Positions 26,301-38,300 of a stretch of DNA of 64,000 bases are shown here, in pieces (position 1 is the stretch's first letter; each line of letters begins with the position of its first letter). A program made the translations under genes and the position numbers. The DNA comes from Luidia sarsii (Eukaryota > Echinodermata > Asteroidea > Paxillosida > Luidiidae): positions 11,468,904 to 11,532,903 of the forward strand of contig OX465111.1 in NCBI GenBank assembly GCA_949987565.1. The letters are read 5' to 3'. The notes beneath the pieces are model-generated. The model saw only the letters and a program-made list of their open reading frames with translations, did no database searches and had not been told where the DNA came from.

Positions 26301-29300
26301 GCGTTGGGACGTAGAGAATCTTTAGCGCCCAGCGCGGCCACAGGAGCGTGAGTATCTTCCCGCCCAGTGTGACCTCTTAGTATTTCCCCCATGCAAACCA
26401 CCAATGATACTCACTTGGCATTGCTCCACGTCACATCACCGACTGGAACCTGCATGGAAGACCGATGAGGAAAATATCGAGAGAAAATGGCTCGTGAATA
26501 TGCAGAGTTGAACCCCAAAAATAGAGATGAAGTTAATACAAAAACTGTTGCAAACTGCTCACTGACCTGCAATACATAAATCTAAAAAATAGAGGGCCTG
26601 ACGTTTCGATCCTAGCATGAACTTTCTCAGCCTTTCTCAGCAAGACCTTTCTTTGCCTTTGAGAAAGGTCCTGCTAGGATCGAAACGTCAGGCCCTCTAA
26701 TTTTTGAGACAAAAATATACATATCAACATTAATTTCCAAATAGTAGAGAGAAGACAATACAACGGAGCTGGCAAATCCATTTCGCTTTCACCCAAACGG
26801 TTTCTGAAGTCGTTCCAAATAATTATCCGATCGTTCTTGATTGAGTTTTGGGCAGTTTTTGATGGACTTCCGCCTAATTTTTTTCCTGCGGACAAAGGAC
26901 TGAGGCATTTCGAATGAATCATAATCAGAAACGGAACAAAAACATCGATTTATCATCGCGTGATTCTCGAACCATCGTACAGTAGCCGAGTTTACAACTA
27001 ATTGTTGGTTGGCATCAGAATAAAAGTAGGGGTAACTGTATCACTGCATACGGTCGAATCACTGTTAATGGTCGAATGCTTCAGATTAGCGATCCAGTCA
27101 GATGAGTAGCTGTACATTGCTATCGGGTTTCATAATTCGCAAGCTAGAGATGACTGACTAGACAAAGCGAAGCGGGCGATGACGGAGATGATCCAGAAAA
27201 AAAAATCAGTCAACAATACTCGTCATACGAGTGACTGACCTCATGCAGCCGTGGCACATCTACGTGGGAGGGTTGCAACCATGACGTCACTCGTCATTTA
27301 AACCAATGACAAGCCCGCAAAGGAGACACGTGGAAAAGAGCCAACGGCGCCAGCGAAGCCCTGCACACCGCCGCGTATAATATTGCACGGCCCATGACGA
27401 ACGTACCAGACGGATGTGCTAGATTTTCCCGCCATTTTCTGCGTGCGTGCGTGCGTGCCGTGTATATACGTGTGTGTTCATTCCGCAGTGTGGGGAACAC
27501 ATGCCCACACGGTTAAAAAAAAACATCCCTCGGAACCGATATCCGGATCCGGGCAGGGCTAATTTGCTTAGCGTTCACTCGAGCGCCATCTGGACCGGCA
27601 TCAACCCAATTAGGCTAGAACCAACCGATAACAAAAAAGAGAGTCAGAGAGCTTGTGTGGATAAGATTAACTTGACCTTTTTAAGACGGCAGATGTTGTC
27701 GGACGGTTTTTTTTGTTTTTTTTGGTGGGGGGAGAATGTTGATAGCCCGCACGGCCCGCAGTGGTCCAGGGACGCGGCAATTAAGGGCCGGCAAAATTGG
27801 GGCCAATTGCTTACCCGATACCGAACGGAATTGACCCGCGGACAGGTTCGCACGACAACTGGCGATCGCCTTTCACCTGCGGAGGCCGCCCGCGGGACAA
27901 GCGACTCGCTGCATCGTGTTTCAAACGCCGCCCGGCGGTTTTGCGGTCGACGGCGGCCGATTCCTTCCGTCTCGCGGGCCGTTTAAGAGAGTCACTTACA
28001 TCTTGCGATAAACAAAACCCCAGCCTACATGCCTCCACCCCCCCCCAACCATCATCGGATGTCCGTTCACAATAATCATTTTAAACAGATTAGGACGGAC
28101 TTTAGGACTGAGTTTCGACAGTATAAGACGGCAGAAAGTTTACATTGCCTTCCTCCAAATCCCTCTACTAGAACAAACATGATTAGGCCTTTAGAAGTCA
28201 TAAGAGCAAAGGAAGGTCACTAACTTGACTAAGGTCATTTTGTTTGCATAGTGACCCATTATTATTTTTCAATTTTGTACGCCCTTCAATTCTATCAACA
28301 TTCCGTGTTGCGTCATGATGACATCAAAAACTAGTTGAAAAGGCCATAAAATGGACCAGTTGGATTTTTTTCTTAGCAGAAGGGCGTTAAGTGATTTGAG
28401 CGTCTGCCGGGCACCCGACGACTGTTTCATTTACATGTTACAAGTACAAAACTGACCATGGCACATTGGCACCTCGAAAGCACAGGTGAACTGCCGGCAT
28501 ACACTGAAAGTCGGTGACTTTGGGTGAATCAATTTTCAATCATTCGAATCAATTTCGAATTTCGTTTTAATCACTGATATCATGCCAGTGCCGGGTATAA
28601 ATTCATACCCAAAACAAGAATAGGCATTCGAAGATGTTTTACGGTCTGAAGACGTTTCCTTTTGCATTTTGTGTTTACAGATTATATCTTTTTAATTACC
28701 TTTACACGGGTAAACCGATGACTAATGTGTAAACCTATGACCATTGGGTAAACCGATGACTTATGGGTAAACAAATGCCTAATGGGTCAACAAACGAGTA
28801 ATAGGTAAACCAATGACTAATGTGTAAACAAATGACGAATGTGTAACAAATGACTAATGGGTAAATCGATGACTGATGGGAAAACCGATGACTGATGGGT
28901 AAACCGATGACCAATGTGTAAACCAATGACCAATGTGTAAACCAATGACTAATGGGTAAACCAATGACTAATGGGTAAACCAATGACTAATGGGTAAACC
29001 AATGACTAATGGGTAAACCAATGACTAATGGGTAAACCAATGACTAATGGGTAAACCAATGACTAATGGGTAAACCAATGACTAATGGGTAAACCAATGA
29101 CCAATGTGAAAACCAATAACTAATGGGTAAACCAATGACGAATGGGTAAACCAATGACTAATGGGTAAACCAATGACTAATGGGTAAACCAATGACTAAT
29201 GGGTAAACCAATGACTAATGGGTAAACCAATGACTAATGGGTAAACCAATGACCAATGTGAAAACCAATGACCAATGTGAAAACCAATGACTAATGGGTA

Positions 29301-32300
29301 AACCAATGACGAATGGGTAAACCAATGACTAATGGGTAAACCAATGACTAATGGGTAAACCAATGACTAATGGGTAAACCAATGACTAATGGGTAAACCA
29401 ATGACTAATGGGTAAACCAATGACCAATGTGAAAACCAATGACTAATGGGTAAACCAATGACTAATGGGTAAACCAATGACTAATGGGTAAACCAATGAC
29501 TAATGGGTAAACCAATGACTAATGGGTAAACCAATTAAGAATGGGTAAACCAATTAAGAATGGGTAAACCAATAACTAATGAGTAAACCGCAATTAATGA
29601 ACCGAGGTGTGACGTCAGTGACGTCATACTCACCGTTGGAAACGTTTCGTCTTCCCCATGACCTTGGCGCGCAGTTTGCAGAGGCATATGATGAGCAAGG
29701 TTAAGGCGGGAGTTCCCAAGGCAACGCCGAACGTGGCGATCACGATGTCCTGCTCCATGCCCAGCCCTGTATGAGACAACGACAGAGACAGACGGACAGA
29801 CAGATAGGGAAACAGAAACACACAGAGAGAGGAGGATCAGGAAGCAATACAGCGAAAATGAGAGACGAGCAGACAGGGAGGACATCGATGCAAAGACAGA
29901 GATAGAGAGATAGAGAGACAGAGACAAAAGGGGGACAGGAGTCGGAGAAAGATACAGAAAGATAGAGGGACATAGATACAGACATGGAGACAGGGGCAGA
30001 GAGACAGATACGGAGAGGCAGGGACAGGGAGACATACAGGGAGACAGATACAGGGACAGAGGGACATAGGCAGAGAGACATGGGGACAACGAGACAGAGA
30101 TAAAGAGACAACGATTCACAGAGGGAAAGAGAGAGGGAGACGGATGACAAAAAGAGACAGAGACAGGGAGAGTGTGAGAGGGGAGGGCAGAAAGTGAATG
30201 AGAAGCAGAGAGACAGAGACAGAAAGGAGAAAGATGGGCAGAGGAAAAGAGAAAGAGAGAGAGAGACAGAGAGCGAGAGAAAGAGTGAGAGAGAAAGGGG
30301 AAAGATAGAGGAGGAGAGAGACAGAAAGACAGAGACGGAAATGTGATTAAAACTTGCACTGACTATAAAATGGCAGAGACCGTGTCCCGGGCGAACAACA
30401 TCAAAGGGCCAATTAATAGACAGTAATAATATATTATGCGAAGCGTATTATGTACACAACGAAGCCCTCGGTAATTCTCTCCGTTCAACCACGACAGGGC
30501 ATCACCGTCAGATGTGCACGGGTCTTGATAACAGCAAGAAGAAAGTATGACATTTGACCTAGATTTGGGAGAGACAGAGTGGCCTAGTTAGCTAGCTTCG
30601 TCGAATGAGGCTTCAGATTTAAGCCGACGTGAGAACGAACCGGGGAAAGGATTACCTCCGCTTGAGATAAAACGTGATTGTGTTAGGACATTCGACCAAC
30701 TCAAGATAGGACAGTATAGATACCAGGGTTTATTAGTCAACCGACAGCGCTTCCTATTTCAATAACCTATTCGGTTTTTTTTTTTGAAATTTCAGGGAGG
30801 GACAACCGTATAGCGTTTGCACAATACGGGCCACCAGTGAATCGAGTTTCGCCGGCCTTCAAAATGCAAATAGGGATATCTTTATCTAATTTTGCCATCG
30901 GTGTGTGCAATTATATGAGTGATGGGCGTGGGGTGGGGAAGGATGCAGGGATGGGGGTAATCAGGAGGTATGCAGGGGGTATTATAAGCACTAGGGATGC
31001 ACGTCATTACATGTATAATGTACCTGCCTTACACTCATCATCAACATCATCATAATCACCCTCATCATGTTTGCCATCCTCACCAGCCTCACCAGCCTCA
31101 CCTCCCCCATCTTCCTCATGATCCTCATAACCCTCAACACTCACCACCCTCACCTCCCTTATGACCCTCACCACCATCACCAACCTCACCACTCCCACCA
31201 CTATCACCTCCCCCATGACCCTTACCACTCTCACCTCCCTCATGATCCTCACCACCCTCACCTCCCTCATGACCCTCACCACTCTCACCTCCCTCATGAT
31301 CCTCACCACCCTCACCTCCCTCATGACCCTCACCACTCTCACCTCCCTCATGATCCTCACCACCCTCACCTCCCTCATGACCCTCACCAACCTCAACTCC
31401 CTCATGATCCTCACCACCCTCACCTCCCTCATGACCCTCACCACTCTCACCTCCCTCATGATCCTCACCACCCTCACCTCCCTCATGACCCTCACCAACC
31501 TCAACTCCCTCATGATCCTCACCACCCTCACCTCCATCACCTCCCCCATGATCCTCACCACCCTCACCTCCCTCACCTCCCTCATGATCCTCACCACCCT
31601 CACCTCCTAACCTCCCTCACGAACCTCACCACCCTCACCTCCCTCACATTCCTCATGATCCTCACCACCCTCACCTCCCTCATGAACCTTACCACCCTCA
31701 CCTCCCTCATGAACCTCACCACCCTCACCTCCCTCATGACCCTCACCTCCCTCACCTCCCTCATGAACCTTACCACCCTCACCTCCCTCATGAACCTCAC
31801 CACCCTCACCTCCCTCATGACCCTCACCTCCCTCATGACCTCACCACCGTCATGATCCTCACCACCCTCACCTCCTAACCTCCCCTACGAACCTCACCAC
31901 CCTCACCTCCCTCACATTCCTCATGATCCTCACCACCCTCACCTCCCTCATGAACCTCACCACCCTCATCACCTCCCTCATGAAGCTCACAACCCTCACC
32001 ACCCTCACCTCCCCATGACCCTCACCACTCTCACCACCCTCACTCTGGAGATTAAAATGACGTGCATCGCGTGCATCGCGTGCATTAAGCTGCGCTGTTA
32101 TAGGGCCGGCACCGAGACCGGCTTTTCCAAATCCCCACAAAATGAATTTACGCACCGAATTACGTTAGGGGGGAATGGGGCCGGGGGACGGAGGTGTGAT
32201 AGCGGGCTTGACTTTGCTGGGCGCGCCGTGGCTGGTACGCCATGGCAGGACCGCCCGGCCGAGCCCTGGTGGAGACCGTGTCGAGCCCGGCCGTTGTGCT

Positions 32301-35300
32301 CCCGGGAAGATTATCGCACCGACGCGCTGGTATAATTCCGTAGCCCGAGGGGAAGCCTTATACATGAAAGGTTAATGGCGGGTTTAAGTCTCCCTGTCGG
32401 TGTAATAGGATAAAGGGAACGGACTGGGGCAGGGCAGGGCAGGGGCAGAGGCAGAGGCAGGGCAGGGCGGGGGCAGGGGCAGGGGCAGGGGCAGGGCAGG
32501 GGCAGGGGCAGGGGCAGGGGCAGGGGCAGGGGCAGGGGCAGGGGCAGGGCAGGGGCAGAGGCAGGGCAGGGCGGGGGCAGGGCAGAGGCAGAGGCAGAGG
32601 CAGGGCAGGGCGGGGGCAGGGGCAGGGGCAGGGGCAGGGGCAGGGCAGGGGCAGGGGCAGGGCAGGGGCAGAGGCAGGGGCAGGGGCAGGGCACGGGCAG
32701 GGCACGGGCAGGGCACGGGCAGTGCAGGGGCAGGACGGGGGCAGGGCAGGGCAGGGCAGGGGCAGGGGCAGGGGCAGGGGCAGGGGCAGGGGCAGGGGCA
32801 GGGGCAGGGGCAGTGCAGGGGCAGGGCATTGCAGGGGCATTGCAGGGGCAGCGGCAGGGGCAGGGGCAGGGCACGGCAGGGCAGGGGCAGGGGCAGGGGC
32901 AGGGGCAGTGCAGGGGCAGGGGCAGGGGCAGTGCAGGGGCAGGGCATTGCAGGGGCATTGCAGGGGCAGCGGCAGGGGCAGGGGCAGGGCACGGCAGGGC
33001 AGGGGCAGGGGCAGGGGCAGGGGCAGGGGCAGGGGCAGGGCACGGCAGGGCAGGGGCAGGGGCAGGGGCAGGGGCAGGGGCAGGGGCAGGGCACGGCAGG
33101 GCAGGGGCAGGGGCAGGGGCAGGGGCAGGGGCAGGGGCAGGGGCAGGGGCAGGGGCAGGGGCAGAGCATGGGCAGGGCACGGGCAGTGCAGGGGCAGGAC
33201 AGGGGCAGGGCAGGGGCAGGGCAGGGTCTCGGGTACCCGACTTGTTTCCCGGGTTTTGGGTACCCGGTTCGTTGCCTGGGTTTCGGGTACTCGGTTCGTT
33301 ACCCGGGTCGCGGGTACCCGGTTCGTAGCCCGGGTCTTGGGTACCCGGTTCGTTGCCCGGGTCTCGGGTACCCGGTTCGTTGCCCGGGTCTCGGGTACCC
33401 GGGTTTCTGGTACCCGGTTCATTGTCCGGGTCTCGGGTACCTGGTTCGTTGCCCGGGTCTCGGGTACCCGGTTCGTTGCCCGGGTCTCGGGTACCCGGGT
33501 TTCTGGTACCGGGTCTCGGGTACCCGGGTTTCTGGTACCCGGTTCATTGCCCGGCCCTTGAACCCACAGCGACGCCAGTGAGCGAGCTCATTCCATTCAT
33601 TTATCACTGTTATTATCTATTATTTTGCGGGGGAGAGCGCTGACCAAGTGAAGAGCACGGGTAATGAAAACTAACAATGAGATAGAATTTGAATCTGTTT
33701 AGTGTGACGTCCATACATGACTCCGCCATTTTATTTTATTTGTATACGTGCGCTGCGCGCTATATAGGTAGACAGAGTTTATCGGTCGGGTGGTGGAATT
33801 AGATTTGCGGGACTGCGACATGCAATATGGGTTGTTGTTGTTGTTTTACGGTTGGGAAAGACTGGAGTCGATCTCAAGACACGACCGTATCCGCTTTCAT
33901 GGGGTAACCCGACCTTTACCGGTGGGCCCGATACTCTCAAGGCGTAGCTCTGATGCCTTTGGATTGAATTGCAGAACTGGATTCCAGCAGTGTCCTTGGA
34001 AGCGAACAAACGGTAGAAAATCCTAGCACGGGACATCCTGATTGAAGGATTAAGGGGCCTAGATGGCTAACCTACTCCGAAAATTACAAACGGACGCAGA
34101 GTGTGTTCTATTGCACTCAAGCGCTAAACTCTGTGTTTTTACTTTCTTAGATAAGACTAGAAGGTCTGCATGCTGGAAAGTATGTGGTGACATCATTGGG
34201 GGTCATCCATTGTCAAGAACGGCCTTGAAAAGAGGCGGTGGCTCAACGTATTGGGCTGTGTGTACTCGGCCAGTCTTCAGGACACTGCTTGTTGCTTCTC
34301 CCGCTGTGCCTTGGGAGTATGTGCCTTGGTTTAACCCTGTGGGGAGGGACCCTGTGTGCAGCGACACACACAATTTACATGAACTGATTAACATTAACTT
34401 TCTCGCTTTTCACTAAGCCTAAAGCTGGATGGATTCCAGGTGTTACTTTGGGTGTCAGTGCGTACTGCCATACGCAAGCAAGGAACTTGCTTCACGGTAC
34501 TAAAGACCACTGTGTAATGAAGGTGCTGGCTGTAAACAATTACCATTCAAAGATACCATTTTCGAGTGTGTGTCAACACACAGGGTCCCTTCTGCTAAGA
34601 ATAAGCACAAATTGGTCCCTACTCCCGGGGTTAAGGCGTGCGGTGCGTGGCTGGTGAAAGGGGGGTGGTAGAGGGCGCACTTACCCATGGGCTTGTAGTA
34701 GCAGTAGAAGAACTTCCTGCCGCCCACCGAGTAGGGGTGGGCGCCGCTCCAGCGCTCCTCGGCCACCGGCCACTCGATGAACTGCATTTCGGCCTCCATG
34801 TTCTGCACCTTCTGGCAGCGCGGCTGGCCGTAGGGCAGCAGGTAGAAGGGCGCCACCATGCCCAGCTCGATGGAGGCGTTGATGTTGCCGCCGGAGGAGC
34901 AGCAGAAGTGGGCCACGGTCACGTTGGGGTGTGTCATGAGGGAGAGCGGGGAGGTGGGTGAGAGCATGTGCTGGCCCGGGTAGCTCTTGAAGGGCAGGGC
35001 CGTCACGCCTGTTGCAAAGGAAACCCCCAAGGAGTTAAGCGAGAAATCAATACAGCAATCTGTTGCAAACTGCTCACTGACTAAAATCACCTGCAATACA
35101 TGAATCTCAAAAGTTAGAGGGCCTGACGTTTCGACCCTAGCAGGACCTTTCTCAAAGGCAACGTTACAAGGACATACATTAGAGGAAGGTCCTGCTAAAG
35201 GACCGAAACGTCAGGCCCTCTAACTTTTGAGAAAGAGAGAGGCAGAGTTACCCTCAACAACACCACGTTTCAGCGACGCCACAAAGAGACCGTTTAGAAT

Positions 35301-38300
35301 ATGTTTGCCTGCATTGTTGTAGACTTGATCAAGTCATAGGCCGACGATATCCAAATCCAAATCGCGGTCGTCAGAAATACTGTATGTTGCTTTGCGCAAT
35401 ACCGTTGCGAGTGAAATACGGCCCCTTTCTCCGCCCATAGTTTGCGCACGTCATTCCCTCCGGTCGTATCGTGCATGCGTACCGTACATGTTGAGTGCGA
35501 GCCTTTTTTTCATGGTCGATACTCAAGGGCAGCCCAGGACGGCTCCGTACACGCTTGTAAACATGTACGCACTCGGACTGTTGTGTGTGTGAGATGGCAG
35601 CGGTGCGGTCTGCGTGCCTGCGTGTATACAGCATGGATACGGCGTGGTAGTGCCGTTGTGCCGTGGTCTGCGTGCGTCTAGCCTGGATCTCTGCCCGGTG
35701 CCGTACCGGAGAGACCGCCTTGGACAAGGCTAGTAGCATTGCATGGCTGCGCTATCTCCCGCCATATAAGATTGGAAGGTTTGCATGGTGGAAGTACCAA
35801 GCGAAAAGTTTGCGGTGACACCATGTCACACAACTACTTAGATATGGTACGGGCGCGTGGTTCTGAAAAGAGCCACACTCCGTCTCAAACTTTCTACTTC
35901 TGTCTTTTTTTTTTATCTTGTGTATGTATTTTGTAGTGCTAGTTGTGGTGAAAAGGCTAGCATAACGAGGTAGTGAACACATTATAGGAGGATAGAACAT
36001 TCATGAAAACTTGCAAAGAGAGGCAAAAGTGGTTAGGACATATCAGTAGACATGGTGGACTTTTGAAAGATGTCACTGAGGGAAGATCAGAAGGGAAAAA
36101 ACCAAGAGAAGGAAGCGAATAACGATGCTGGATAGCGTCAAAGAGAGAGCCATATCTAAGGATGATCGACAGAGCACAAGGTAGACAATGATGGAGTGAT
36201 TACCGGATATGGGACCCACCGTACTGTAGCAGACTACAGCGAATTATGGTGGTGTGACGGATAAGGTACATGTAATGATCAACTTGCGCTGCGTGGTTGT
36301 GTAGGGCAGGTCAAGGTTAAGATTGTTTCTTTGGTACTGGTATAGTGGGTGTCTTTGTCTAACGCACTATTCCAGGGGTATTAGAAAAACAACCAATCCC
36401 ACCCATCCTGCAGGTGTTTTTGTTTACCCGGTAATCGGCCAAAGCACTGAGCATATACAGTGAGAATTACTAGAGGAGTTTGGCGAACCCTCTATTAAGG
36501 TGAATTTTAATATTAATAATATTAGAATATTAATTCTCCCCCGAGGAGAATTGGGAGATGAAATTATACGAGCTTGTTCTCCCACTGAAGAAACCCCTGC
36601 CTTTCTTTGTCGGCGAATGCAGAGTTGGCGAAACGCGAGCCGCAGTGCTGTGGTACGTGGAACTCTGGATATAAGATGACTAGATTAGATTACACGATAT
36701 TATTAGGCATATTATCTTCATTATCTATAATGCTTCTGCTTCTCCTGAACGTGTGGAATTAGGCTGTGCATGTGTAAATTGAATGAGTTTTGACTTTGGG
36801 TGGATTGAGTTTTGGGGGTTTGGTATGGGCGTTTGGGGGTTGAAGTGGGGTCTGGGGTTTGGGTGGGGTTTGGGGTTTGGAGTGGGGCTTGGAGGTTGGA
36901 GTGGGCTTTGGGGTCGGAGTGGGGTTTGGGTGTTGTACTGGGGTTTGGGGTTGGAGTGGGGCTTGGGGTTGTACTGGGTTTGGGGGTTGGAGTGGGGCTT
37001 GGGGTTGGAGTGGGGTTTAAGGGTTGGAGTGGGGCTTGGGGTTGGAGTGGGGTTTAAGGGTTGGAGTGGGGTTTGGGTGTTGTACTGGGGTTTGGGGTTG
37101 GAGTGGGGCTTGGGGTTGTACTGGGTTTGGGGGTTGGAGTGGGGCTTGGGGTTGGAGTGGGGTTTAAGGGTTGGAGTGGGGCTTGTGGTTGGAGTGGGGT
37201 TTAAGGGTCGGAGTGGGGTTTGGGTGTTGTACTGGGGTTTGGGGGTTGGAGTGGGGCTTGGGGTTGTACTGGGTTTGGGGGTTGGAGTGGGGCTTGGGGT
37301 TGTACTGGGTTTGGGGGTTGGAGTGGGGCTTGGGGTTAGAGTGGGGTTTAAGGGTTGGAGTGGGGCTTGGGGTTGGAGTGGGGTTTAAGGGTTGGAGTGG
37401 GGCTTGGGGTTGGAGTGGGGCTTGGGGTTGGAGTGGGGTTTAAGGGTTGGAGTGGGGCTTGGGGTTGGAGTGAGGTTTAAGGGTTGGAGTGGGGTTTAAG
37501 GGTTGGAGTGGGGCTTGGGGTTGGAGTGAGGTTTAAGGGTTGGAGTGGGGTTTAAGGGTTGGAGTGGGGCTTGGGGTTGGAGTGGGGCTTGGGGTTGAAG
37601 TGGGGTTTAAGGGTTGGAGTGGGGTTTGGGGGTTGGAGTGAGGTTTAAGGGTTGGAGTGGGGTTTAAGGGTTGGAGTGGGGCTTGGGGTTGGAGTGGGGC
37701 TTGGGGTTGCAGTGGGGTTTAAGGGTTGGAGTGGGGCTTGGGGTTGCAGTGGGGTTTAAGGGTTGGAGTGGGGCTTGGGGTTGGAGTGGGGTTTGGGGGT
37801 TGTAATGGGGTTTGGGGGTTGAAGTAGGGTTTTGGGGTTGTAATGGGGTTTGGGGTTGGAGTGGGCTTGGGGGTTGGAGTGGGCTTTGGGGTTGTAGTGG
37901 GCTTTGGGGGTTGTACTGGGGGTGGGGTGGGAGTGGGGTTATTGGAGTGCGTTGGAGTAGGGAGTGGGGTCGAAATGCGTGTTCAGGGGTTGGTGTGGGT
38001 GTATGGGGCGGGATTGGAGGTCGGGTGACGGGCAGTGGAGGCACGCACCCGGTTTGAAGCCGGCCGGGCAGTCGCCCAGCACCCACTCGAGGCGCTCCTT
38101 CCGCCGCACCACCCGGCCCACGCTGTGGATGCAGTACTGGCCGGCCGGCCAGGCCAGCACGGGCTCGCCCATGGTGCCCACGCCCAGGGCCGTCCGGTTC
38201 TGCACGCAGAACTCGAACAGGACCGTGCTGTCGTCGGGCGTGTCCAGGGCCAGCTTGAACTCCTCCGAGATGTCCGTGGTGTAGGTCAGGTTGGGGTATT

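Noticed and set aside
27447..27986. 179-codon + strand frame
   Set aside because: No recognisable features; composition of a CpG-rich segment.
29535..30359. 274-codon minus-strand frame in the GA-rich tract next to exon 4
   Set aside because: Only its last part (exon 4, in another reading) is coding; the Ser/Leu/Cys-rich remainder is translation of simple repeat.
31007..31855. Repeat frames such as HPHLPHDPH and VVRIMREVR
   Set aside because: Artefacts of the 27-bp minisatellite.
32311..33581. Ala/Pro, Cys/Pro and Gly/Arg/Gln repeat frames of up to 354 codons
   Set aside because: Artefacts of the GGGGCA and 27-bp palindromic arrays.
33790..34036. Possible coding remnant upstream of exon 3's 3' side
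   Set aside because: I tested for a zinc-finger or transposase pattern and found none that holds.
34638..34961. 107-codon + strand frame
   Set aside because: Shadow of exon 3 on the other strand.
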